Positions 54,916 to 64,000 of a DNA stretch of 64,000 nucleotides are shown piece after piece. Origin of the DNA: Muribaculaceae bacterium (GTDB lineage Bacteria; Bacteroidota; Bacteroidia; Bacteroidales; Muribaculaceae); contig JAMPDX010000001.1 in the NCBI GenBank assembly GCA_023665425.1, positions 595,774-659,773 on the forward strand. Reading direction: 5' to 3'. The notes under the pieces are model-generated. The model had not been told where the DNA came from. It saw only the letters and a program-made list of their open reading frames with translations, and ran no database searches. Numbering within the stretch: the first letter of the stretch is position 1; the number at the start of each line of letters is the position of its first letter. Both the position numbers and the translations under genes were made by a program.

Positions 54916-56853
54916 ATGAACGAATTTGGATTTCTCAGAGTCGGTGCCGCGGTGCCGACCATCAAGATAGCTGACGTGAATGCCAACGTACAGCATATAA
55001 AAGAATTGGCAGAACGAGCACACGCCGACAAGGTGCAACTGCTTGCCTTCCCCGAGTTATGCATTACCGGCTACACCTGTGCCGACCTGTTCATGCAAAG
55101 CCGATTGCTCAAGGATGCGATGTCCGGTCTCAATGAGTTGGCGGAATTCAGCAAACACCTGCCCGGAATGGCTATGGCAGTTGGTGCGCCGGTAATGCAT
55201 CGCAATGCTTTATACAACTGTGCTGCTGTGATTTGCAACGGCAGAATAGAAGCAATCATACCAAAGACATATCTGCCCAACTACTCTGAATTTTATGAGA
55301 AGCGATGGTTTGCAAGTGCTACTACCATAGCACCTTGCGAATATCTTGAGAACGGTATGATACCCTTTGGCACCGACATCTTAATAGATGTGGAAGGGGT
55401 AAAAGTAGGCATCGAGATATGCGAAGATATGTGGACACCGCTTCCCCCTTCTACCCCGGCAGCCTTGTCCGGGGCCACCGTGATAGTCAATCTGTCAGCC
55501 TCAAATGAGTTAGCCGCCAAGCATGACTATCTGATGAGCTTGATACGCAGCCGGTCCGCCACATTGCGTACAGCCTACGTGTATGCCTCAGCCGGCGCGG
55601 GGGAATCTTCCACCGACCTGGTATATAGCGGCAATGCCATAGTAGCCGAGAATGGAACACTCCTTGCGGAGTCGCCACGTTTTACCGCTGGAGAGCTGTA
55701 TGAGTTTGCTGATGTAGATATTGAAGCATTGCTTCACGACAAGATGCAGAGCAACTCCTTCACAGATAACGCTGTGGGGGGCATAACATTGCCGGATTAT
55801 CGCATAGTGGACACACACATCGAAACATCCGGTCAGCCCTCAGACCTGAAACGCAAAATTATAGCAGACCCGTTTGTGCCAGCCGACCTGGACAAGCGTC
55901 GTGAGCGCTGCTGCGAGATAGTCAACATTCAGGCCGAAGCACTTATGCAACGACTTCGTGCCACCGGCATGAAGTCCGTTACTGTGGGTGTATCCGGTGG
56001 GCTGGATTCTACTTTGGCTATACTGGTGGCCGACCTTGCATTCCAAAGGTTAGAACTCCCGGCAGAGAATATTATCGGTGTGACAATGCCCGGCTTCGGC
56101 ACCACAGACCGCACCTATGACAATGCCGTCAGTCTAATACGTCTGATAGGAGCCACCTTCAAAGAGGTAAGCATCAAAGATGCAGTCATCCAGCACTTTA
56201 AGGACATAAATCACGACATCTATAACCACAACCTCACTTACGAAAATTCGCAGGCTCGAGAGCGCACTCAACTGCTGATGGATATCTCCGGACAGACCGG
56301 AGGACTCGTGTTAGGCACCGGCGACCTCAGTGAGCTCGCATTGGGGTGGTGCACCTATAATGCTGACCAAATGTCAATGTATGGCGTCAATGCCTCCGTG
56401 CCCAAGACTCTGGTGCGTCATCTGGTTGCTTGGTTTGCTGATGACACTACCAACCGGAAGCTGCGAGATGTGCTACTCGACATCATAGATACACCCGTGA
56501 GCCCGGAACTCATACCGGCCAACGACAAAGGTGAAATAGTGCAAAAGACCGAAGACCTCGTAGGTCCATACGAGCTTCACGACTTCTTCATCTATCAGAC
56601 ACTGCGTTATGGCTCATCTCCCGCCAAGGTATATTTTTTGGCTCGCCACGCCTTTGCCGGAAAATACAATAACGAGACCATAAAGCATTGGTTGAACACA
56701 TTCTATCGGCGTTTCTTCACGCAACAGTTTAAACGTTCGTGTATGCCCGACGGCCCTAAAGTAGGCTCTATTTGCCTCTCTCCACGTGGTGATTGGCGCA
56801 TGCCCTCCGATGCAAGTGCTGTAGCATGGCTACGCGATTTTGAGAATGTGTGA
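54916..56853 (+). CDS. nadE: Glutamine-dependent NAD+ synthetase
   Basis: The enzyme amidates deamido-NAD with ammonia channelled from glutamine. The N-terminal nitrilase domain has the catalytic Glu in FPELCITGY (about residue 49), Lys in IPKTYLPNYSEFYEKRWF and Cys in VGIEICEDMW (about residue 175). The C-terminal synthetase has the P-loop VGVSGGLDSTLA (about residue 358) and GTGDLSELALGWCTYNADQM. The 645-residue length is normal. The two-domain form means that it can use glutamine, unlike the short ammonia-only NadE. Confidence 0.96.
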   Translation: MNEFGFLRVGAAVPTIKIADVNANVQHIKELAERAHADKVQLLAFPELCITGYTCADLFMQSRLLKDAMSGLNELAEFSKHLPGMAMAVGAPVMHRNALYNCAAVICNGRIEAIIPKTYLPNYSEFYEKRWFASATTIAPCEYLENGMIPFGTDILIDVEGVKVGIEICEDMWTPLPPSTPAALSGATVIVNLSASNELAAKHDYLMSLIRSRSATLRTAYVYASAGAGESSTDLVYSGNAIVAENGTLLAESPRFTAGELYEFADVDIEALLHDKMQSNSFTDNAVGGITLPDYRIVDTHIETSGQPSDLKRKIIADPFVPADLDKRRERCCEIVNIQAEALMQRLRATGMKSVTVGVSGGLDSTLAILVADLAFQRLELPAENIIGVTMPGFGTTDRTYDNAVSLIRLIGATFKEVSIKDAVIQHFKDINHDIYNHNLTYENSQARERTQLLMDISGQTGGLVLGTGDLSELALGWCTYNADQMSMYGVNASVPKTLVRHLVAWFADDTTNRKLRDVLLDIIDTPVSPELIPANDKGEIVQKTEDLVGPYELHDFFIYQTLRYGSSPAKVYFLARHAFAGKYNNETIKHWLNTFYRRFFTQQFKRSCMPDGPKVGSICLSPRGDWRMPSDASAVAWLRDFENV

Positions 56854-56873
56854 GAAGTGCACGAATAATGTTC

Positions 56874-56904
56874 TTGCCTGTAAGCGATTTTTTTCGTAAT
56901 TTTG
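56874..56904 (+). promoter_or_regulatory. Promoter of the YciO/TsaC gene, almost leaderless
   Basis: TTG at 56874-56876, a 20-bp spacer and TAATTTTG at 56897-56904. The ATG is at 56912, seven nt after the -7 box. Confidence 0.65.
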
Positions 56905-56911
56905 CAGTGAA

Positions 56912-57508
56912 ATGAACGACGATAAAAACACACCGAAGGACCCCTTCAGAGAGGATATCAACGAGGCAGTCAGAGTATTGAAGCGAGGCGGTATTATATT
57001 GTATCCCACAGACACTGTATGGGGTATAGGCTGCGACGCTACCAATGCTGATGCTGTAGCACGTATCTATGAGCTTAAGCAGCGCGCACTGACCAAGTCG
57101 ATGCTCGTACTGATGGACAGTGTGGCTATGGTGGAGCGTTATATAGATGATCCCTCTGAGGTAGCTCTACAGCTCATGAGCGAGGCTACGACTCCGGTCA
57201 CTGTAATACTGGACAATGCCATAGGGTTGGCATCCAACCTTATAAGCGAAGATGGCTCCATAGGTGTACGCATACCTGATGAGAGATATTGTCAAGCATT
57301 GCTCAGAGGATTGCGCCGCCCCATCGTCTCTACCTCAGCCAATATCAGCGGACACCCTACCCCGGCTATTTTCAGCGAGATAGAAGCGGAGGTCTGCAAT
57401 TCGGTAGACTATATTGCTCACTATCACCGGAATGACACATCGACACACAAGCCTTCCTCAATAATCAAAATCTCCAAAGGGGGCCTGTTTAAAATAATAA
57501 GAAAATAG
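56912..57508 (+). CDS. YciO/YrdC/Sua5-family protein (probable L-threonylcarbamoyladenylate synthase)
   Basis: The 198-residue YrdC fold protein has the nucleotide/threonine-binding features RGGIILYPTDTVWGIGCDATN, YELKQRALTKSMLVLM and the signature STSANISGHPTP (about residue 145). TsaC makes threonylcarbamoyl-AMP for t6A37 of ANN-decoding tRNAs. The short form without a Sua5 C-terminal domain cannot be distinguished from YciO by eye, but KRxxxKS-like spacing favours TsaC activity. A sugar transferase gene follows after 24 nt. Confidence 0.85.
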   Translation: MNDDKNTPKDPFREDINEAVRVLKRGGIILYPTDTVWGIGCDATNADAVARIYELKQRALTKSMLVLMDSVAMVERYIDDPSEVALQLMSEATTPVTVILDNAIGLASNLISEDGSIGVRIPDERYCQALLRGLRRPIVSTSANISGHPTPAIFSEIEAEVCNSVDYIAHYHRNDTSTHKPSSIIKISKGGLFKIIRK

Positions 57509-57532
57509 ATAAGAGCTCGTCAGCACATAAGT

Positions 57533-58951
57533 ATGTTAAGCAAAAAAAGACAACGCATAAAGTACATTGTCGCCGATTTGGTTACAGCCAACATCGGTAT
57601 TCTGCTTTTTGACATACTTCGCTTCAACTCACTGCCCACCAAAGCCACCGGCTTCAACACCCTGCACGCCTTCCTATCCTCAAATGTGCTGGTGTATGAA
57701 CAGATATTCATTCCTTTGATGCTTATGTGTCTGTATTGGCTGTCAGGCTACTACAACGAGCCCTTTCAGCGCCGCAGGCTACAGGAGTTCTTCACCACAG
57801 CTCTCACACAGATAGCCGGCACATTGTTGGTCTACTTCGCACTGCTTACCAATCAGGCCACTTCCGTGCGAGCCACCAACATACTGTTGCTGCTGGGCCT
57901 ATACACAATACTTGTCGTTGTCACCTACATTGGCCGCTGGTTAGTCACGGCCCGCATGATGCACGCCTTCCGCGCCGGTCTGAAAAAATACAATGTACTT
58001 GTGGCGGGCTCACCCGACTCCGCGGTGCCTACCGGGCTTAAAATCAAGCAGTACAGCGACAATACCGGTATGCACTTTGCCGGATATATTTGCACCCACG
58101 GACACAAACAAAATTTCCCGGACAATGAGAAGGTATACACTTGCGAAGAAATAATAGAAAAATATCGACAGCTGGATATCCAAGAGATTATTCTGACTTC
58201 TCCCCACCCGGATGAGAGGGAGACTCTGCATCTGATAAATATGTTCATCCCTCTTGAGATACCTATTAAGATTTTGTCAGAGTCTATCTCCATCCTCAAC
58301 AGCAATATCCGACTGCAAAGCATATATGAAGAGCCTTATATTGACGCCTCCTCGGCCAATGTGAGTGAGGCAACAAAGAATATCAAGAGGGTATTTGATG
58401 TAGTAATATCCTCATTAGCACTCCTCTTTCTTGCAATTCCCATGGGTGTCATCGCTATGTTGGTAAAGCGCAGCTCACCGGGCCCCGTTCTCTTCACTCA
58501 AGAGAGGATAGGCTACCGTCGGCGCCCATTCAAGATATATAAATTCAGGTCAATGCGCACCGATGCCGAGGCTGACGGGCCACAGTTGTCCAATGAGAAT
58601 GACCCGCGAGTTACCCCCTTGGGAGTGACCTTGAGAAAGTATCGGTTAGACGAGTTACCACAGTTTTGGAATGTATTCAAGGGGGATATGTCACTCGTGG
58701 GTCCTCGCCCGGAGCGGCCATATTTCATAAAGCGAATTATGGAGTATGACCCGGCATATACCTTGGTGCATCTGGTGCGCCCCGGCATCACATCGTGGGG
58801 TATGGTAAAATACGGTTATGCCTCGCATGTGGATGAGATGGTGCGCCGTCTGCGTTATGACTTGATATACATATCAAATATATCCCTGTCCGTTGACATT
58901 AAGATACTCATCTACACCATCAAGACGGTGATTAAAGGGCGTGGTGTCTGA
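57533..58951 (+). CDS. Polyprenyl-phosphate sugar-1-phosphate transferase (WcaJ/CapM-like)
   Basis: This 472-residue inner-membrane protein has four N-terminal transmembrane helices (to about residue 140) and a CoA-binding-like domain (about 150-260). A membrane-associated catalytic domain follows one further hydrophobic helix (VFDVVISSLALLFLAIPMGVIAML). The catalytic motifs SSPGPVLFTQERIGYRRRPFKIYKFRSMRTDAE and LDELPQFWNVFKGDMSLVGPRPERP are complete. It loads the first sugar phosphate on undecaprenyl phosphate for a capsule, exopolysaccharide or O-glycan. Linked glycosyltransferase genes are not seen here apart from the GT2 gene 2.7 kb away. Confidence 0.9.
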   Translation: MLSKKRQRIKYIVADLVTANIGILLFDILRFNSLPTKATGFNTLHAFLSSNVLVYEQIFIPLMLMCLYWLSGYYNEPFQRRRLQEFFTTALTQIAGTLLVYFALLTNQATSVRATNILLLLGLYTILVVVTYIGRWLVTARMMHAFRAGLKKYNVLVAGSPDSAVPTGLKIKQYSDNTGMHFAGYICTHGHKQNFPDNEKVYTCEEIIEKYRQLDIQEIILTSPHPDERETLHLINMFIPLEIPIKILSESISILNSNIRLQSIYEEPYIDASSANVSEATKNIKRVFDVVISSLALLFLAIPMGVIAMLVKRSSPGPVLFTQERIGYRRRPFKIYKFRSMRTDAEADGPQLSNENDPRVTPLGVTLRKYRLDELPQFWNVFKGDMSLVGPRPERPYFIKRIMEYDPAYTLVHLVRPGITSWGMVKYGYASHVDEMVRRLRYDLIYISNISLSVDIKILIYTIKTVIKGRGV

Positions 58952-58977
58952 TGTCAAAAAATTAATACAATCAAAGC

Positions 58978-60777
58978 ATGAGCTACCGAGAACATAGTGG
59001 ACGATGGCACGCACAATGGCTGCGGGTGGTGGCATGGCGAGAGAAGCACATAAAGGAGAAGAGCTTCCTCATCATCCTTGCACTCGTAGTGGGTATTGTG
59101 TGTGGTTTTGCCGCCCTGTTGCTCAAGTATCTCATCCATGCCATATCAGGCACGCTGACAGCTCATCTTAGCACCACCTCAGCCAACTGGCCATACCTTG
59201 TGTTGCCGGTGATAGGTATCATGATTGTTACTCTGTATGTGCGATATGTGGTCAGGGATAATATCTCGCATGGTGTCACCAAGGTGTTGTATGCCATCTC
59301 ACAGCGCAAGTCGCGGCTTAAACGACACAATATGTACACCTCTATCGTAGCATCCTCTATCACCATTGGCTTTGGTGGATCTGTAGGTGCTGAGGGACCT
59401 ATCGTGTACACCGGTGCCGCTATCGGCTCAAACATAGGGCAAGCCTTCAGACTATCTCCACGTGTGCTCATGCTGTTGGTTGGATGTGGTGCGGCTGCCG
59501 GTATTGCCGGTATATTCCGTGCGCCGATAGCCGGAATGTTGTTCACCCTTGAGGTGCTGATGATAGACCTTACAGGCACCACCGTGATGCCCCTGCTGAT
59601 TTCCTCTATAAGCGCTGCAACAGTGGCTTACATATTTGAGGGATATTCCGCTGAATTTTTCTTCTCACAGTCTGAGGAGTTCTTCACCGGTAAAATACCG
59701 TATGTTATACTGTTAGGGGTCTTTACCGGCTGCGTGTCACTCTATTTCACCAAGATGATAGGGCTGATGGAGGGTATGTTTGGTAAGATCAAAAACAGGG
59801 CAAATAAGATTTTGATAGGTGGTGTCATTCTGGCGGTGCTTATCTTCCTCTTCCCTCCCCTATATGGAGAGGGATATCGCGCCATTAATTGTCTGTTAGA
59901 CGGCAACAGCGCCGCTATACTCGATGGTTCATTCTTTTATGTAGACCGCGAGAGCATTTGGTTTATAGCCGTATATATCGGACTAATTGTCTTGACCAAA
60001 GTATTTGCCACCGCCTCCACAAATGGTGCCGGCGGAGTGGGCGGCACCTTTGCTCCATCACTATACGTCGGTGCCATGGCCGGCTTCCTGTTTGCCTATG
60101 TTCTCAACCACATGGACATGGGGATAGACATATCCAATAAGAATTTCACTCTCATGGGCATGGCCGGGGTGATGTCCGGTGTAATGCATGCACCGCTTAT
60201 GGCAATCTTCCTCACAGCAGAGATGACAGGTGGCTATAACCTCTTCCTGCCCTTGCTCATCGTCTCAACGCTCTCTTATGGCACTGTGATGATGTTTCAG
60301 CCATACAGCATATATACGATGCGTCTGGCCAAGCGAGGCGAGCTGCTCACTCATCACAAGGACAAGGCAGTACTCACACTGCTCAAGGTGGATAATGTAA
60401 TAGAGCGAGACTTCAAGACGGTGCGCCCGGATATGAGTCTTAAGGAGATGGTGGATGTCATTGCCACATCATCACGCAACCTGTTCCCGGTAGTAGACAA
60501 CGATGGCATGCTCAAGGGTATAGTCCTGCTCGATGACATACGCAACATCATGTTCAGGCCGGATTTGTACCATAAGATGCATGTGCAGAAATTCATGTCT
60601 ATGCCCCCTACCCGTATAGACATAAGCGACCCCATGGATGTGGTCATGAAGAAGTTTGATGACACAAATGCTTGGAACCTCCCCGTGGTTGATGTCGGCA
60701 AGTATGTGGGGTTCGTATCCAAGTCCAAAATATTCAATTCATATAGGCGTGTGCTTCGCCATTATATCGACGACTGA
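58978..60777 (+). CDS. ClC-type chloride channel/antiporter with CBS domains
   Basis: The 599-residue protein has the ClC membrane domain (about residues 35-430) and two CBS domains at the C-terminus. Ion-pathway motifs are GGSVGAEGPIVYTGAAIGS, which contains the gating glutamate (about residue 139), and GAGGVGGTFAPSLYVGAMAG. The gating glutamate in GxEGP is kept, and a proton glutamate equivalent cannot be judged by eye. The first motif GSGIP is replaced by SHGVT. It lies 26 nt after the sugar transferase gene and may be cotranscribed. Confidence 0.92.
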   Translation: MSYREHSGRWHAQWLRVVAWREKHIKEKSFLIILALVVGIVCGFAALLLKYLIHAISGTLTAHLSTTSANWPYLVLPVIGIMIVTLYVRYVVRDNISHGVTKVLYAISQRKSRLKRHNMYTSIVASSITIGFGGSVGAEGPIVYTGAAIGSNIGQAFRLSPRVLMLLVGCGAAAGIAGIFRAPIAGMLFTLEVLMIDLTGTTVMPLLISSISAATVAYIFEGYSAEFFFSQSEEFFTGKIPYVILLGVFTGCVSLYFTKMIGLMEGMFGKIKNRANKILIGGVILAVLIFLFPPLYGEGYRAINCLLDGNSAAILDGSFFYVDRESIWFIAVYIGLIVLTKVFATASTNGAGGVGGTFAPSLYVGAMAGFLFAYVLNHMDMGIDISNKNFTLMGMAGVMSGVMHAPLMAIFLTAEMTGGYNLFLPLLIVSTLSYGTVMMFQPYSIYTMRLAKRGELLTHHKDKAVLTLLKVDNVIERDFKTVRPDMSLKEMVDVIATSSRNLFPVVDNDGMLKGIVLLDDIRNIMFRPDLYHKMHVQKFMSMPPTRIDISDPMDVVMKKFDDTNAWNLPVVDVGKYVGFVSKSKIFNSYRRVLRHYIDD

Positions 60778-60827
60778 CACAATGCCCGGTTTACGCTCTC
60801 CTCAATAACTACTAATTATTGTTGTTA

Positions 60828-61799
60828 ATGACAAAAGAAGACCTGAAAATAGTATTCCTCGGCACTCCCGAGTTTGCCGTTGAAAGCCTTGACCGATTAG
60901 TGAAAGAGGGGTGCAAAATAGCGGGCGTTGTCACTATGCCCGATAAGGTAGCCGGACGCGGCCATAAGTTGCTTATGAGCCCTGTCAAGAAGTATGCACT
61001 TGAGCATAATCTGACGGTATTGCAACCTGCTAACCTCAAGGACCCGACGTTCGTAGAAGAGCTGCGCGCACTGGGAGCGGATCTGTTTATCGTGATAGCC
61101 TTCAGAATGTTGCCTCAGGTAGTATGGCAAATGCCAGCTTTGGGCACATTCAATCTTCATGCCTCGCTGTTGCCCCGCTATCGAGGAGCGGCCCCCATAA
61201 ATCGTGCCGTGATGAACGGGGATAAAGAGACCGGTGTCACCACCTTCTTCCTCAAGCATGAGATAGACACCGGGGACATCATCGCGCAGGAGACGATCCC
61301 TATCGGCGATGACGAGGATGCCGGTAGTGTACACGACCGTCTGATGGCTTTAGGCGCTGATATGGTAATAAAAACTGTCAACGACATTATCAGTGGTGAT
61401 GGCCAAGTGGCCACTCAGCCACAACCTCAGGGAGAATTTATCCCGGCACCAAAGATATTCACCGAGACTTGTGCAATAGATTGGAACCTGCCGGTAGAGA
61501 AGGTTCGCAACCATGTGCGGGGTCTCTCACCTTACCCGGCAGCCCACACCTTGATAGCTAAGGAGGATGGCAGCACTTACACCCTCAAAATTTTTGCCGG
61601 TAAAAGGGCAGATGATCTGCCACACGAGGGGCTCAAGCCGGGAGATATCATCGTGACCCCCAAACGCATGGCTGTGATGTGTGCCGACGCCCCTTACGAG
61701 ATAACCTCCCTGCAGCTGCAGGGTAAGAAACGAATGGATACCGGAGCATTCCTGCTTGGCTTTAAACCGGCGACAAAGATACCACCCCATAATTTATAG
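60828..61799 (+). CDS. fmt: Methionyl-tRNA formyltransferase
   Basis: The enzyme formylates initiator Met-tRNA with 10-formyl-THF. The N-terminal Rossmann domain has VFLGTPEFAVESLDRL, the catalytic NLHASLLPRYRGAAPINRAV (Asn, His near residue 110) and TGVTTFFLKHEIDTGDI, with the OB-type C-terminal domain after residue 205. At 323 residues it is full length. ATG at 60828 is chosen over the TTG codons upstream. menD follows after 3 nt. Confidence 0.96.
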   Translation: MTKEDLKIVFLGTPEFAVESLDRLVKEGCKIAGVVTMPDKVAGRGHKLLMSPVKKYALEHNLTVLQPANLKDPTFVEELRALGADLFIVIAFRMLPQVVWQMPALGTFNLHASLLPRYRGAAPINRAVMNGDKETGVTTFFLKHEIDTGDIIAQETIPIGDDEDAGSVHDRLMALGADMVIKTVNDIISGDGQVATQPQPQGEFIPAPKIFTETCAIDWNLPVEKVRNHVRGLSPYPAAHTLIAKEDGSTYTLKIFAGKRADDLPHEGLKPGDIIVTPKRMAVMCADAPYEITSLQLQGKKRMDTGAFLLGFKPATKIPPHNL

Positions 61800-61802
61800 C
61801 CC

Positions 61803-63473
61803 ATGACCAAGCCCTCATGCCAGATAGTTGCCAATGTGCTTTTAGCACAGGGTGTACACGACGCCGTGATATCTCCCGGGAGCCGCAACACGCCATTCAT
61901 CCTCGCGCTTGATGATATGGGAGCCATGCGCAAGCATGCGGTAATCGATGAGCGGAGTGCCGCTTTCATGGCACTGGGAATGTCCCAGATAAGCCGGCGC
62001 CCTACAATACTGTGCTGCACCTCAGGCACAGCTCTGCTCAACTATGCACCAGCTGTGGCCGAAGCATATTACCAGGGGATACCGCTGATTATAGTGTCGG
62101 CAGACCGTCCCGCGGAGTGGATTGACCAGGATGACAGTCAGACATTGCGACAATTTGAAGCTTTAAGGAATTATGTAAAGGCATCGTTCGATTTACCTGA
62201 TTTTCAAGCAGATGATGATAGTATGAGGTGGTATGCCAATCGTATAGCCAACGAAGCATACCTCACAAGTATGGGCGGATGCCCGGGGCCAGTGCATATC
62301 AATATGCATTTCTGCAACCCTCTATCAGCACAACATCCCGTTTGTGAGAATAATCGTCTCGTGTTAGCCACTGATACACATTCGGCACTCCCACCGCAAG
62401 TGATACAAAAATTAGCTGCCGAAGCAAGGGACAAGAAGATACTCTTAGTAGTCGGTCAGTATCCACCCTCCAACCGCATTAATCGTGCTATCGCAGTATT
62501 GTCACACCTGCCGAATGTGGCTGTTTGGACTGAGACTATAGCCAACATACACACCCCCGGCATAGTGGGATGTATTGACCGCACACTGGCTGTAATAGAC
62601 CCTGACGACACCTCATATCAACCGGATATAGCCATCTCCATGGGCGGAGCTCTCGTGAGCCGCAAAGCTAAAGAGTTTTTGCGCAAATCAGGCAGATGCG
62701 AGCACTGGTCTGTGGGCTTCAAGCGCGACCGGCTCGCCGACCCATTCATGCGGCTTACACGTGTCATTGAGACCGCTCCGGAGACTTTTCTGCCCCACTT
62801 TGCACACTCGTTGTGCCGCCTAAAACCGACAGGGGATTATGCCGACCTGTGGCAATCCGCCCTTATTAAGGCCACCGACCGGCACAACGACATTATCGAG
62901 AGAGCCTCTTGGAGCGCATTAAAGGCATTCAGTTTTATCCTCCCTCACATACCACATAAAGCCAACCTACAGCTCTCAAACGGCACTGCAATACGTTATG
63001 CCCAGCTGTTTGATTGCACCGGCATACACGCCTCATATTGCAACAGGGGTGTCTCAGGCATTGATGGGTCAACTTCTACTGCCGTTGGTGCCTCTCTCAA
63101 CTATGGGCAAGTTACCTACTTTATATCCGGTGACATGAGTTTTGCATATGATATTGGCGCTCTATCTCTACCCGGTATCAATCCGGACCTGAAGATTATC
63201 GTCATCAATAATGGTGGAGGGGAAATATTCCGCTTTATACCCACCACTCGCAAACTGCAAAGCCGTGAGACATTTTTCTCAGTAAGGCCGGCGCTCCCGT
63301 TGGCTAAACTTGCAGCAGCTTACGGGTTTGACTACTACATGGCCGATAATGAGCGTACTCTTAAGAATATATGGCCTGCTTTCAAGGCTCCTACCCTTTG
63401 CCCGGCTATATTGGAAATTATTGTAGACCCGGATATTAGTGCACGTATATTGCAAGAATACTTTAAGGTATAA
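61803..63473 (+). CDS. menD: SEPHCHC synthase MenD (menaquinone biosynthesis)
   Basis: MenD is a thiamine-diphosphate enzyme that joins isochorismate and 2-oxoglutarate. It begins with VISPGSRNTPFILAL and DERSAAFMALGMSQ. The ThDP site is GDMSFAYDIGAL followed by NNGGGEIFRFIP (about residue 470). The length of 556 residues is normal. It lies 3 nt after fmt and 49 nt before menB. Upstream menF, usually beside menD, is absent here. Confidence 0.95.
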   Translation: MTKPSCQIVANVLLAQGVHDAVISPGSRNTPFILALDDMGAMRKHAVIDERSAAFMALGMSQISRRPTILCCTSGTALLNYAPAVAEAYYQGIPLIIVSADRPAEWIDQDDSQTLRQFEALRNYVKASFDLPDFQADDDSMRWYANRIANEAYLTSMGGCPGPVHINMHFCNPLSAQHPVCENNRLVLATDTHSALPPQVIQKLAAEARDKKILLVVGQYPPSNRINRAIAVLSHLPNVAVWTETIANIHTPGIVGCIDRTLAVIDPDDTSYQPDIAISMGGALVSRKAKEFLRKSGRCEHWSVGFKRDRLADPFMRLTRVIETAPETFLPHFAHSLCRLKPTGDYADLWQSALIKATDRHNDIIERASWSALKAFSFILPHIPHKANLQLSNGTAIRYAQLFDCTGIHASYCNRGVSGIDGSTSTAVGASLNYGQVTYFISGDMSFAYDIGALSLPGINPDLKIIVINNGGGEIFRFIPTTRKLQSRETFFSVRPALPLAKLAAAYGFDYYMADNERTLKNIWPAFKAPTLCPAILEIIVDPDISARILQEYFKV

Positions 63474-63522
63474 GACGCTTACATCATACTTCCATTGGAA
63501 TAAATAATATAACAAACACAAT

Positions 63523-64000
63523 ATGTATAACTGGAAAACAATTAAAGAATACGAGGATATCCTCTTTGATTTTTGTGATGGAGTAGCCAAAATCACAATC
63601 AACCGTCCACAAGTATACAATGCTTTTCGCCCCCAGACCAATTTTGAGATGCTTGATGCGATGGCTATATGTCGTGAACGTCAAGACATTGGTGTGATAA
63701 TACTCACCGGTATCGGCGATAAGGCATTTTGCTCCGGCGGTGACCAAAATGTGAAGGGTACAGGCGGATATATTGACTCGAATGGTGTACCTCGCCTGAA
63801 TGTACTTGACCTGCACAAGGCTATCCGCTCTATCCCCAAGCCTGTTATAGCCATGGTCAATGGTTACGCCATAGGTGGTGGCAATGTGCTTCAGGTGGTT
63901 TGCGATTTGACTATTGCCTCTGAGAATGCCCGTTTTGGACAGACAGGCCCCAAGGTGGGCAGCTTTGATGCCGGCTTTGGCAGCTCTTATCTGGCTCGCT
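63523..64000 (+). CDS. menB: 1,4-Dihydroxy-2-naphthoyl-CoA synthase MenB, 3' end outside window
   Basis: The frame starts [17 protein letters not shown] and is open to the window edge (159 complete codons of an expected 270-280). The crotonase-fold motifs [27 protein letters not shown] (oxyanion hole) and [22 protein letters not shown], and the MenB-specific [22 protein letters not shown], are clear. It closes the second ring of menaquinone from o-succinylbenzoyl-CoA. It follows menD, as is usual. Confidence 0.95.
   Translation, partial: MYNWKTIKEYEDILFDFCDGVAKITINRPQVYNAFRPQTNFEMLDAMAICRERQDIGVIILTGIGDKAFCSGGDQNVKGTGGYIDSNGVPRLNVLDLHKAIRSIPKPVIAMVNGYAIGGGNVLQVVCDLTIASENARFGQTGPKVGSFDAGFGSSYLAR

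Overview
The window looks like a chromosome segment from a Bacteroidales bacterium, most plausibly of the Muribaculaceae type; the family placement is inference. What supports the phylum: promoters of the Bacteroidetes form (a TTTG/TTG box, about 20 bp, then TAnnTTTG) occur before many genes in place of the usual -35/-10; Shine-Dalgarno sequences are generally absent; the primary sigma factor is only 286 residues and lacks region 1.1; and the window carries DUF4494, a PurF-like protein starting MGGFFG, a eukaryote-like ProS and an abundant OmpA-family porin. I see no prophage, transposase, CRISPR array or recognisable defence system. Nearly all of the window is housekeeping.

Layout. 1-9340: the end of a tRNA-Ser, miaA behind an unrecognised membrane protein, a dipeptidyl peptidase IV, proS, the PurF-like protein and a lone MlaF-type ATPase. 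9340-24750: groSL, a secreted subtilase, guaA with a CPA2 antiporter and an MgtC protein, an LTA-synthase-type sulfatase, alaS, an M23 peptidase and a MerR regulator. 24740-34400: pyrK and pyrD, tex, a secreted M3 peptidase, pyrC and a secreted leucine-rich-repeat protein. 34650-40560: a complete glycine cleavage system (gcvT, gcvH, gcvPA, gcvPB and a dihydrolipoyl dehydrogenase). 41026-49884: DUF4494 with a YggS protein, an FHS/FucP-type sugar transporter, transketolase, an OmpA-family protein, a UDG-like protein and HtrA. 50190-64000: two tandem sigma-70 genes, an outer-membrane barrel, tRNA-Pro, an ECF sigma factor, a GT2 glycosyltransferase, nadE, a YciO/TsaC protein, a sugar-phosphate transferase, a ClC channel, fmt, menD and the start of menB.

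The most unusual content is intergenic. Five palindromic elements (6828-7021, 24739-25097, 40698-40893, 42197-42391, 43952-44051) share long inverted ends. Four of them carry, five times in all, a 34-nt structured core. In the core a 6-bp stem capped by CGRG varies with compensatory changes at four of its six pairs. It stands on a 9x9 internal loop that, in the best copies, can be read as tandem G.A/A.G pairs separated by Watson-Crick pairs. This is the signature of a selected nucleic-acid structure, either a non-autonomous mobile element or a structured RNA. Two elements supply the stop codon of the neighbouring gene, and two others bracket the sugar transporter as direct repeats. Three further families of small repeated hairpins or motifs lie just after stop codons.
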